A stretch of 31,504 nt of DNA from JAMLIN01 sp964476625 (GTDB lineage Bacteria; Pseudomonadota; Gammaproteobacteria; Burkholderiales; Burkholderiaceae_E): the NCBI GenBank assembly GCA_964476625.1, contig CAYZBJ010000046.1, positions 1 through 31,504 on the forward strand. The letters run 5' to 3'. The notes under the pieces were generated by a model. That model ran no database searches, had not been told where the DNA came from, and saw only the letters and a list, made by a program, of their open reading frames with translations. Below are positions 6,773-13,987 of the stretch, one piece after another (the first letter of the stretch is position 1; each line of letters starts with the position of its first letter). A program made the translations under genes and the position numbers.

Positions 6773-7453
6773 ATGCCTCCAGTGCCCGAAGATGCATTCG
6801 AAAAATTCGTCACGCAACGAAAAGAGGCCTTGCAGCGGATAGCTCGGCACACGCGCGGGGAACATGACCTGGATGATGTCAAGAACGAAGCCTGGGTGAT
6901 GGCCGGGGGTCTGAAAACGGCAGACGGCGCCCCGCTGGACTTGACGAATGCCGCTTGCCAGGAAAGGCTGCTGAGCTACCTCTACCAGCACCTGGTCCGC
7001 TACACCGAGCAGAACGTTCGCCGTGCCGTCCGGCTTGATCGGGCGCCACCGGGGCATGACCAGGATGACGATGTCCATCCCCTGGCTCGTATGCTGGTCA
7101 GCGACGAAGGTCGCGACCCCTTGAGCCAACTGCTCGACCGAGAAGCCGCTCTGGCCCGGGAGGTTGCCCTCGATGCGCACGGCTCGTTGGCGGCTGCGTA
7201 TGTGCGGCTCTTGCATCACTTCGACAACAGGATGTCCGCCGTCGCAGATCATCTACTGATATCGAGGTCCTACGCCTACCGCCGCTGCGCACAGGCCCGC
7301 TGGCTGGCAACGCGCCTGTCACACATCCCCGTTCCCACGGACAGCGGCCCCCATGTACCAGGCCCTTGGCGCAATTTCCGGCTGTGTCGGGCACCCGTTC
7401 AACTAGCGTTCGACTTCGACGAAGAGCTCCCCTTCGAGCTTCCTGCCCGATGA
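6773..7453 (+). CDS. Sigma-factor-like helix-turn-helix protein, orphan
   Basis: A 226-residue protein I do not recognise as a named gene. Residues 8-45 (FEKFVTQRKEALQRIARHTR, then GEHDLDDVKNEAWVMAGG) resemble region 2 of sigma-70 family factors, including the acidic DLDDVKNEAW helix. Residues 152-182 (NRMSAVADHLLISRSYAYRR) look like a region-4 helix-turn-helix. An acidic-hydrophobic tail (LAFDFDEELPFELP) ends the protein. The middle has an acidic loop (HDQDDDVH). An ATG in frame 23 codons upstream (6704) exists, but GGGGAGAAG lies just before 6773 so I start there. It is divergent from the ada remnant with 128 bp between the starts. No anti-sigma gene is adjacent. Role as an alternative sigma factor or a DNA-binding regulator is inferred. 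Confidence 0.7.
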   Translation: MPPVPEDAFEKFVTQRKEALQRIARHTRGEHDLDDVKNEAWVMAGGLKTADGAPLDLTNAACQERLLSYLYQHLVRYTEQNVRRAVRLDRAPPGHDQDDDVHPLARMLVSDEGRDPLSQLLDREAALAREVALDAHGSLAAAYVRLLHHFDNRMSAVADHLLISRSYAYRRCAQARWLATRLSHIPVPTDSGPHVPGPWRNFRLCRAPVQLAFDFDEELPFELPAR

Positions 7454-7508
7454 CGCAGCGCCATGTAGTTAGCACGCCGTGATGCACACGATCCCGGAAG
7501 TGCAGCAG

Positions 7509-7532
7509 CCGGCCCGCACGTCGGCGGGCCGG
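7509..7532. terminator. GC-rich hairpin between convergent genes
   Basis: Arms CCGGCCCGC (7509-7517) and GCGGGCCGG (7524-7532) form a perfect 9-bp stem with a 6-nt loop. It lies 55 bp after the sigma-like gene and 60 bp after the stop of the convergent secreted-protein gene. No T-tract follows on either strand. Confidence 0.5.
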
Positions 7533-7592
7533 ACCCTGGTTGCTCTGTACCTGCCGGGCGCGCTCCCGGACTCCGTTCAGGTCCAGAGGGGC

Positions 7593-7976
7593 CTATTTGC
7601 CGTAGCGGGTCTTGGCATCGGCTTCGCACTTGTCCTGCGCGTCACCGGACAAGGCCTCGCACTTCTCCATGGCCACATCGTAATCGGCCTTGCGGCTCGT
7701 CTTCGCGGCGTCACGGTCGGCTTCGGCCTTCTTCCTGCCGGCCTTGGCATTGGCTTCGGCCTTGTCCTTGTCCGCCTTTGCCCTTTCGAGGCAAAGATCC
7801 TTGTCGTCGCCGCGCATGGCATCGCATTGCTTCCTGGCGGCATCGTAGCGGGCGTCGATCTGGTCGGATCCCAGGATCTCACCCGACGTGGTTCCTGTCT
7901 GGGCGTACGCCGGGATTGCTGCCAGGCCCAGACACAGCGCGAGGCATGCCAGCAGGTTCAGGTAACGATTCATCAT
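7593..7976 (-). CDS. Small secreted Lys/Ala-rich protein with two C-x10-C units
   Basis: A 127-residue exported protein. Residues 1-26 are a clear signal peptide (positive start, LLACLALCLGLAAI, cleavage after AYA). The mature part is almost all charged helix, rich in Ala, Lys, Asp and Arg, and is often mislabelled TolA-like in databases. Two similar units are visible: QCDAMRGDDKDLC and KCEALSGDAQDKC, each with ten residues between cysteines and each followed by a charged helical stretch, which suggests two disulphide-pinned helical hairpins in the periplasm. The protein ends in AKTRYGK. Two adjacent ATGs (7976 and 7973) share the ribosome site GGAGAG, so the start is uncertain by one codon. 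Function unknown; neighbours (CsbD, catalase, PAS-LuxR) suggest envelope stress. Confidence 0.85.
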   Translation of the reverse strand: MMNRYLNLLACLALCLGLAAIPAYAQTGTTSGEILGSDQIDARYDAARKQCDAMRGDDKDLCLERAKADKDKAEANAKAGRKKAEADRDAAKTSRKADYDVAMEKCEALSGDAQDKCEADAKTRYGK

Positions 7977-8050
7977 GGATCTCTCCAGGCAATATGAGTC
8001 TGCGAACTTCGGCGCAGGCGCGCCGGAGTTCCGTTACGGATCAATCGGAG

Positions 8051-8239
8051 CTATTTCTTGTCGTCCAGCGCGTCGCGTACTTCGTCCTTGGCTTCGCCAA
8101 GCTTGCGCTGGGTCTTGCCGGCGACCTTGCCGACCTTGCCTTCGGCTTCGATTTCGCGGTTGCCAGTCACTTTCCCCGCGGCTTCCTTGACGGTGCCCTT
8201 GGCTTCCTTCGCTGCGCCCTTGATGCGGTCGCTGTCCAT
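8051..8239 (-). CDS. CsbD family stress-response protein
   Basis: A 62-residue hydrophilic protein of the CsbD family, abundant under general stress in many bacteria but of unknown biochemical role. It begins MDSDRIKGAAKEAKG and contains the repeated family motif KGAAKEAKGTVKEAAGKVTG followed by EAEGKVGKVAGKTQ, predicted to form amphipathic helices. The ATG at 8239 has a strong AAGGAG site 7 bases upstream; an in-frame ATG ten codons earlier (8269) has none. It lies 74 bp upstream of the secreted C-x10-C gene on the same strand and could be cotranscribed with it. Its own promoter should lie between 8240 and 8389, where I see no clear consensus. Confidence 0.9.
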   Translation of the reverse strand: MDSDRIKGAAKEAKGTVKEAAGKVTGNREIEAEGKVGKVAGKTQRKLGEAKDEVRDALDDKK

Positions 8240-8389
8240 GCTGCTCTCCTTGTGTAGTGCATTAAGCAAAGAAGGTGCCCGATCTCCCGATGGCGGCCTG
8301 CAGGCCGATGCCGGTACCGGACGTGTGCACTATGGGGAGTTCGATCTGCGGATATAAGCGCAGCACATACCAGGTCGACTGGTACGAAC

Positions 8390-9898
8390 CTACCGATTCA
8401 CCTGTCGCTTTCGCCTTGGCTCTTCGTAGCCGACGATACCGCGCTGGCGTGCCCAGATGATCGCCGCGCTGCGTCGATGCACATCCAGCTTGCTGTACAG
8501 CGACGCAACATGATTGCGCACCGTATGCCGGGACAGGCTCAGGGATTGCGCAATGTCGGGGTCGGCAAGGCCCTGGCACATCAGGCCCAGGATCTCGTGC
8601 TCCCTGGGCGTCAGGTCGGCCAGCTCGGCGTCCGTCCTCGGGGCGCCCTGCGGCTGGCGGATCTGCGCCAGCTTCTCGATCACCGTCTGGCTGAACCAGG
8701 AAGTGTCCTGCATTACGGCTTCGATGGCGGCCATCAGCTCCGTTTCGCTACGCTTTCGTTCGGTGATGTCCTGGATGACGGCCAGGACGCAATGCTGGTC
8801 CTGGATGACGACGGTTTCCGCCGAGACCAGGCAGTCCAGCAGCACGCCATCGCGCGTGCGAAGTGCCAGCTCCTGGCTGCGCAGGCCATGTCCTCCTTCC
8901 AGTACCGACATTGCCTGCTCGTAGGCTCGAGGGTCACCGCAGATCCTGGCCAGGGCATGCTCCTCGTCGGCGATCATGTCGAGCCGATAGCCGGTTGTCG
9001 CGACGAACGCGTCATTGACTTCGAGCACCTTCCCTTCCGGCGTACTCAACACCATGGGAGCCGGAGCCAGGCGGAACGCCTTCGAGAAGCGTTCCTCGCT
9101 ATGACGCAAGGCGCTTTCCGCCTTGCGCCGGGGTTCCAGGTCATTGAAGGTGAACAACATGCAGGGGTCCTGGTCTTCGCCGATCTCGATGGGCTGGCCG
9201 GCCACCACGACGAGTTTGTCGCCGCCGCCGGGCATCCGGATGCAGGTCTCCATCTGCGGAATCGTGCGGCCTTCCTCCAGGCGTGCTTCGGCATCCACGC
9301 GTTCCGGCGCGTCTCCGAGCACATCCACTTCATGCACGCCATGCCCGAGCACATCCCGCCTTGCATGGCCCGTCATCTGCAGGAAGCCCTGGTTGACCTT
9401 CACATAGCGCATGTCCGCCAGCGAGCAGATCAGGGCCGGCGCCGGATTGGCATTGAAGGTCTTCTCGAAGCGTTCCTCGGCGCCGTAACGCTGCGTCACG
9501 TCCAGCAGGACCAGGACCACGCCGTCCGGCATCCCCTGTGCATCTTCCAGGGCGAGGCTGCGCACCTGGTGGACCCGAAGAAAATCGGTGTCGTGCCTGC
9601 TCTTGATCTCCACGACGACGTCCTTGAACGACTCGCCTGCCAGCGCCCGATCCATCGGGTACTGGGCAGCCAGCAGCTTGCGCTGGTTGCGATAGCGCAG
9701 CTCGTAGCGCTTGCGGTAGCCGGCTGCCGTTCCGCCCAGGTCGGCCAGGTCCGCGACGCCATGCATGTCCAGGGCGGTGTCGTTGGCCCAGGCGATGCGG
9801 CGGTCCGGATCGAGCAGGACGATGCCTTCGACCAACCCGTCGATGATCTCCAGGAGGTGCCTGCGTTCCGTCGTGAATACGGTCGATGCCTGCTTCAT
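8390..9898 (-). CDS. Triple-PAS sensor with LuxR-type DNA-binding domain
   Basis: A 502-residue soluble regulator. Three PAS domains follow each other: about 10-135 (IIDGLVEGIVLLDPDRRIAW), 140-260 (FEKTFNANPAPALICSLADM) and 270-390 (FSKAFRLAPAPMVLSTPEGK, with a PAC end VIQDITERKRSE). A LuxR/NarL helix-turn-helix sits at about 430-495 (LTPREHEILGLMCQGLADPD, LSLSRHTVRNHVASLYSKL). There is no receiver or kinase domain and no membrane segment, so it is a one-component system: a cytoplasmic signal (redox, light or small ligand through the PAS folds) acts directly on DNA binding. The ATG at 9898 has GGGAGAAA upstream. It is divergent from the small proline-rich ORF at 10059, which with CsbD is a candidate target. 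Ligand unknown. Confidence 0.9.
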   Translation of the reverse strand: MKQASTVFTTERRHLLEIIDGLVEGIVLLDPDRRIAWANDTALDMHGVADLADLGGTAAGYRKRYELRYRNQRKLLAAQYPMDRALAGESFKDVVVEIKSRHDTDFLRVHQVRSLALEDAQGMPDGVVLVLLDVTQRYGAEERFEKTFNANPAPALICSLADMRYVKVNQGFLQMTGHARRDVLGHGVHEVDVLGDAPERVDAEARLEEGRTIPQMETCIRMPGGGDKLVVVAGQPIEIGEDQDPCMLFTFNDLEPRRKAESALRHSEERFSKAFRLAPAPMVLSTPEGKVLEVNDAFVATTGYRLDMIADEEHALARICGDPRAYEQAMSVLEGGHGLRSQELALRTRDGVLLDCLVSAETVVIQDQHCVLAVIQDITERKRSETELMAAIEAVMQDTSWFSQTVIEKLAQIRQPQGAPRTDAELADLTPREHEILGLMCQGLADPDIAQSLSLSRHTVRNHVASLYSKLDVHRRSAAIIWARQRGIVGYEEPRRKRQVNR

Positions 9899-10018
9899 GC
9901 TTTCTCCCGGAAGATCGTTCGCCAGGAGCTACCAAGGACCATGCCCGGGGGAAAAATACTAGAAAGACCGGTAACGCTCGATCTGGCTCGAGGTCTCCTG
10001 GCCGACCTAGGATGGCTT

Positions 10019-10035
10019 CGCAGCAGGGTGCTGCG
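10019..10035 (+). other. Hairpin in 5' leader of small proline-rich ORF
   Basis: CGCAGCA and TGCTGCG flank GGG, a perfect 7-bp stem ending 23 bases before the ATG at 10059 and just before the AAAGGAG ribosome site. It could stabilise the leader or modulate translation; role inferred. Confidence 0.35.
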
Positions 10036-10058
10036 TTCGACAACCAAAGGAGATATCC

Positions 10059-10289
10059 ATGCGCTCACTTCGATCCATCTACACGCATTGGCCACATGGG
10101 GCGACCAGTCCACCCGGCAGTATCGATCCGGATCACCCGGACCAGACGCCGGAAACGGTTCCTGGCCAGGACGTTCCGGGCCGTCGACAACCCGGCCCGG
10201 GACAGACGCCCCGGCCGCAAGACCAGGAGCCCGATCACCCGACGCCACCCGGCGATCGGCGGGACAGGCCGCAGCCCGCTTCCGCATGA
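10059..10289 (+). CDS. Small proline-rich hydrophilic protein, unknown function
   Basis: A 76-residue frame with one of the best ribosome sites in the window (AAAGGAGATATCC before the ATG). After a short basic start (MRSLRSIYTHWPHG) the chain is dominated by Pro, Asp, Gln, Gly and Arg with recurring PDHP/DQTPE/PGQ segments, so it should be intrinsically disordered. There is no signal peptide or membrane segment. Codon composition is biased by the Pro content, so coding status rests mainly on the ribosome site and on the stop being followed by a hairpin at 10301-10332. It is divergent from the PAS-LuxR gene and may be under its control. I do not recognise a named family. Confidence 0.6.
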   Translation: MRSLRSIYTHWPHGATSPPGSIDPDHPDQTPETVPGQDVPGRRQPGPGQTPRPQDQEPDHPTPPGDRRDRPQPASA

Positions 10290-10300
10290 GGGAGAGGCCG

Positions 10301-10332
10301 GGTTGGTCGGGCTACGCCTGGCCCGGCCAACC
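10301..10332 (+). terminator. Strong hairpin after small proline-rich ORF
   Basis: GGTTGGTCGGGC (10301-10312) pairs with GCCCGGCCAACC (10321-10332), 12 bp with one G-U pair and an 8-nt loop. It starts 11 bp after the stop at 10289 and lies 120 bp before fadE. There is no T-tract, so termination is inferred from position and stem strength. Confidence 0.5.
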
Positions 10333-10451
10333 GCCGTGCAGGCGCTCTGGCGTCATGCGACTGCTCGAGATGCCGTGCGATACCAGTGGTTGTGAATCCA
10401 GGCTTGGGCCCGCTCCTTGCAGGTCGCGGTGAGATCCCCCAAGAGGTGCCG

Positions 10452-12707
10452 ATGCCTGGCTTCCGCAAAGACCGGATCAGTCGCCCGATCCGCAGATGGG
10501 CGAAACGTGCGCTGCCGCAACTGTCCGAGACAGAGGCCGAGGCGCTCGGCGCGGGCGAGGTGTGGTGGGAGGCCGAGTTGTTCTCGGGCAATCCCGACTG
10601 GCGCAGGCTGCATTCGACAGCCGCGCCAGAACTGAGCGTGGAGGAGCAGGCGTTCATCGACGGCCCCTGTCGCGAACTCTGCACCCTGATCGACGACTGG
10701 CGACTGAACCAGCACGATCCCGACCTGTCTCCCGAGATCTGGCAGAAGATGCGCCAGCACCGCTTCTTCGGGATGATCATCGACAAGGAGTACGGTGGGC
10801 TCGGCTTCTCGGCCTTCGCGCATTCCGAGGTGGTGCGGTTCATCTCCACGCGCTCGGTGGCGGCCGCGGTCACCGTGATGGTCCCGAATTCGCTCGGTCC
10901 GGGCGAACTGCTGCACCAGTTCGGCACCGATGCCCAGAAGGATCACTGGCTGCCCCGGCTCGCCGATGGCCGCGAATTGCCGGCCTTCGGCCTGACCAGC
11001 GCGGAGGCCGGATCGGATGCCTCTGCCATGCGCGACGAAGGCATCGTCGAGATGGGATCCTGGCAGGGGCAGCAGGTCCTGGGCATCCGCCTGAACTGGG
11101 CCAAGCGCTACATCACCCTTGCGCCGGTCTGCACGGTGCTGGGCCTTGCCTTCAAGCTGCGCGACCCCGATCGCCTGCTGGGCAAGGTCGAAGACATCGG
11201 CATCACCTGCGCGCTGGTCCCGACCGATCTGCCGGGCGTGGAAACGGGACGGCGGCACATCCCTTCGTCCACGATGTTCATGAACGGCCCCACCACCGGC
11301 AAGGATGTCTTCATCCCGCTGGATCATGTCATCGGCGGGCCCGAGCATGTCGGGCGAGGCTGGATGATGCTGATGAGCGCGCTTGCCGCCGGGCGCGGCA
11401 TATCGCTGCCCTCGATGAGCTGCGCGGCGATCTCGGTGTCGGCCCACACGACCGGCGCCTACGCGCGCATCCGCGAACAGTTCGGGCTGCCGATCGGGAA
11501 ATTCGGCGGTGTCCAGCAGCCGATGGCGCGGCTTGCAGCCGACGCCTACGTGATGGAATCGGCCCGCCGCCTGACCTGCGCAGGGCTGGACGAGGGTCGC
11601 GCCCTGTCGGTCATTTCCGCGATCATGAAGGCGCATGCCACGGCGCGCATGCGCGATGCGGTGAACGACGCGATGGACGTCCATTCCGGCAAGGCGGTCA
11701 TCGACGGGCCGTCGAACTATCTGCTGCCGCAGTATCGCGCCGTCCCCATCGGCATCACCGTCGAAGGCGCCAACATCGTCACCCGCTCGCTGATCATCTT
11801 CGGGCAGGGCGCCATCCGCTCGCATCCGCATCTGCTCGACGAGATGCAGGCCCTGCAGATCGACGATGAGGAGGAAAGCCTGGATGCCTTCGACCGCGCC
11901 TTCTGGGCGCATGCCGGCCATGTCCTGCGGACCATCGGCCGGGCGTGGTGGCGCGCCTGGACCGGCGCGCGCCTCGCACCGGCTCCCGATGGCGCCGGCG
12001 CGGCGGCGCCGATCTATCGCGGCCTGTCGCGCTGGTCGGCGGCGACGGCGCTGGTCTCGGAACTCGCCTTCGTGAGCATGGGCGGAGCGCTCAAGCGCAA
12101 GGAGATGATCTCGGTCCGCATGGGCGATGTCCTGTCCGAGATGTACCTGCTGTCGGCCACGCTCAAGCGCTGGCGAGACGACGGGCGACCGAAAGAGGAT
12201 CTGCCGCTGCTGGAATATGCCGCCGCGCGCGGTTTCGCCAACATCCGCATGGCGCTGGACCAGGTGCTGCGAAACTTTCCCGCCCGGTGGGCCGCCGCCA
12301 TCGGCCGGTTCCTCACGCTGCCCGGCGGATCACCCCGCCCTCCCGAGGACGCGCTGGTCGAGCGCTGTGCCGGGCTGATCTTCGCGCCCTCGCCCACTCG
12401 CGACCGGATCGTCGGCCGGCTCGACGACGGCTGCGCGCATGGCGGCGTTGCGCTGCTGAACCGGGCCTTCGCCGCCGTGGCCGGGCTCGAGCCGGTCACG
12501 ACGAAACTGCGCGAGACCGGGCACGACTCCGACAGCGCGCTCGAGGCCGGAGTGATCTCGCAGGCCGAAAGAGCCCAACTTGCGGAGATGGAGGACCTGG
12601 TCGCACAGGTCATCGCCGTCGATGCTTTCACCCCCGAGGAGCTGGCGCGGCTCTATCCCGGCACCCGGCACGAGGAGAATGCGACGCACGAGGAGGCCGC
12701 GACATGA
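10452..12707 (+). CDS. fadE: Acyl-CoA dehydrogenase FadE
   Basis: A 751-residue FAD-dependent acyl-CoA dehydrogenase, first step of fatty-acid beta-oxidation. It aligns by eye with E. coli FadE over nearly its whole length: WWEAELFSGNPDW, EYGGLGFSA, VPNSLGPGELLHQFGT, FGLTSAEAGSD, WAKRYITLAPVCTVLGLAFKL, GPTTGKDVF and ITVEGANIVTRSLIIFGQGA. The likely catalytic base is Glu438 in VEGAN. The C-terminal FadE-specific domain follows from about residue 500 and ends with FTPEELARLYPG. Unlike E. coli FadE (814 residues) it lacks the N-terminal hydrophobic segment. ATG at 10452 with AAGAGGTG upstream is preferred over a GTG at 10386. It is first in a six-gene run; its stop overlaps the thiolase start (ATGA). 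Confidence 0.95.
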   Translation: MPGFRKDRISRPIRRWAKRALPQLSETEAEALGAGEVWWEAELFSGNPDWRRLHSTAAPELSVEEQAFIDGPCRELCTLIDDWRLNQHDPDLSPEIWQKMRQHRFFGMIIDKEYGGLGFSAFAHSEVVRFISTRSVAAAVTVMVPNSLGPGELLHQFGTDAQKDHWLPRLADGRELPAFGLTSAEAGSDASAMRDEGIVEMGSWQGQQVLGIRLNWAKRYITLAPVCTVLGLAFKLRDPDRLLGKVEDIGITCALVPTDLPGVETGRRHIPSSTMFMNGPTTGKDVFIPLDHVIGGPEHVGRGWMMLMSALAAGRGISLPSMSCAAISVSAHTTGAYARIREQFGLPIGKFGGVQQPMARLAADAYVMESARRLTCAGLDEGRALSVISAIMKAHATARMRDAVNDAMDVHSGKAVIDGPSNYLLPQYRAVPIGITVEGANIVTRSLIIFGQGAIRSHPHLLDEMQALQIDDEEESLDAFDRAFWAHAGHVLRTIGRAWWRAWTGARLAPAPDGAGAAAPIYRGLSRWSAATALVSELAFVSMGGALKRKEMISVRMGDVLSEMYLLSATLKRWRDDGRPKEDLPLLEYAAARGFANIRMALDQVLRNFPARWAAAIGRFLTLPGGSPRPPEDALVERCAGLIFAPSPTRDRIVGRLDDGCAHGGVALLNRAFAAVAGLEPVTTKLRETGHDSDSALEAGVISQAERAQLAEMEDLVAQVIAVDAFTPEELARLYPGTRHEENATHEEAAT

Positions 12708-13987
12708 GCAGGGCGGTCTATCTGGTGGATGGCGCCCGGACGCCGTTCCTGAAGGCCCGGGGCAGGCCCGGCCCGTTCACGCCGGTGGATCTGGCGGTGC
12801 AATGCGGCCGGCCGCTGCTGGCGCGCCAGGTGTTCGACGCCGAGCTGGTCGAACTCGTCATCCTGGGCTGCGTCAACGTCATCGCCGATGAGATGAATCC
12901 CGCGCGCGTGGCCGCCTTGCGGCTGGGCCTGCCCGACCGGACCGTCGCCTTCAGTGTCCAGATCAACTGCGGATCGGGGATGCAGTCGATCGACACCGCC
13001 CTGCGCTATATCCGCGAGGGCAGCCACGACATCGTCCTGGCGGGCGGAGCAGAGGCGCTCAGCCATGCGCCCCTCGTCCTGCGCCAGGGCGCGGTCGAGT
13101 GGTTCGGCGACCTGGCCAATGCCAGGGGCCCGGTGGCGCGCGCCAGGGCGATGACCGGGTTCAGGCCGGAGTTCATCAAACCGGTCGTCGGCCTGGAGCG
13201 TGGCCTCACCGATCCGATCACCGAGCTCAACATGGGCCAGACCGCCGAGATCATTGCCCATCGCTTCGGCGTCGACCGCCGCGTGGCCGATGCCTATGCG
13301 ATGGACAGCCATCGTCGGTTGGCCCGCGCGCAGGACGAGGGTTGGCTCGAGGACGAGGTGATGCCGGCCTTCGACCGCGACGGGAATGCTCATCTGCGCG
13401 ACGACGGGGTGCGTCCCGACAGCGACATGGCCGGGCTTGCCAAACCGAAGCCCGCATTCGAGCCGCCCTATGGCAAGGTGACGGCCGGCAATGCCAGCCA
13501 GATCACCGACGGGGCATGCTGGACCATCCTTGCCTCGGAAGCGGCGGTCGAGCGCCACGGACTGGCACCGCTGGCGCGCATCGTCGACAGCGAATGGGCC
13601 GCGCTGGATCCCGCGGTCATGGGGCTCGGCCCGGTTCTCAGCGCAACACCGCTGCTGCAACGGCATGGGCTTTCCTGCGAGGACGTCGACCTGTGGGAGA
13701 TCAACGAAGCCTTCGCGGCGCAGGTCCTGGCCTGCCTTGCGGCCTGGCAGGACCCCGGCTTCTGCAGCGAAATCCTGGGCCTCGCCCAGCCCTTCGGGCG
13801 GATCGACCGGGACCGGCTGAACGTCGATGGCGGAGCGATCGCGCTTGGCCATCCGGTCGGCGCCAGCGGCAACAGGATCGTGCTGCATCTGGCCAATGCC
13901 ATGCGCCGTCTCGGCCATCGCCGCGGCATCGCCACCGAGTGCATCGGCGGCGGCCAGGGCGGCGCGATGATGCTGGAGGCGGCCTGA
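12704..13987 (+). CDS. fadI: Acetyl-CoA C-acyltransferase (thiolase, FadI-like)
   Basis: A 427-residue thiolase that cleaves 3-ketoacyl-CoA with CoA to give acetyl-CoA, the last step of the cycle. The nucleophile is Cys89 (INCGSGMQ), the second-site residues are in EINEAFAAQ, His383 in GHPVGASG and Cys413 in ECIGGGQGG. Length and the insertion GLAQPFGRIDRDRLNVDGG match FadI, the partner of FadJ, rather than the shorter FadA (about 390 residues). The ATG has a perfect AGGAGG 7 bases upstream, even though it overlaps the fadE stop, so it can be initiated independently. The next gene starts on the last base of its stop (TGATG). The thiolase-before-multifunctional-enzyme order is the fadI-fadJ order. 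Paralogue assignment is moderately sure. Confidence 0.92.
   Translation: MSRAVYLVDGARTPFLKARGRPGPFTPVDLAVQCGRPLLARQVFDAELVELVILGCVNVIADEMNPARVAALRLGLPDRTVAFSVQINCGSGMQSIDTALRYIREGSHDIVLAGGAEALSHAPLVLRQGAVEWFGDLANARGPVARARAMTGFRPEFIKPVVGLERGLTDPITELNMGQTAEIIAHRFGVDRRVADAYAMDSHRRLARAQDEGWLEDEVMPAFDRDGNAHLRDDGVRPDSDMAGLAKPKPAFEPPYGKVTAGNASQITDGACWTILASEAAVERHGLAPLARIVDSEWAALDPAVMGLGPVLSATPLLQRHGLSCEDVDLWEINEAFAAQVLACLAAWQDPGFCSEILGLAQPFGRIDRDRLNVDGGAIALGHPVGASGNRIVLHLANAMRRLGHRRGIATECIGGGQGGAMMLEAA

Noticed and set aside
5976..6797. Long open frame (5214-6797, - strand) that fuses an N-terminal extension to the 2OG oxygenase
   Set aside because: The extension is Arg/Gly/Ala-rich and overlaps the true methyltransferase frame; the oxygenase has its own ATG with AGGA at 5975.
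8368..8384. TACCAG / CTGGTA inverted repeat after the PAS-LuxR stop
   Set aside because: Only a 6-bp stem with no T-tract; too weak to call a terminator or operator.
8477..10432. 651-codon + strand frame opposite the PAS-LuxR gene
   Set aside because: His/Gln/Arg-rich shadow composition typical of antisense GC-rich DNA; the PAS and LuxR motifs are on the - strand.
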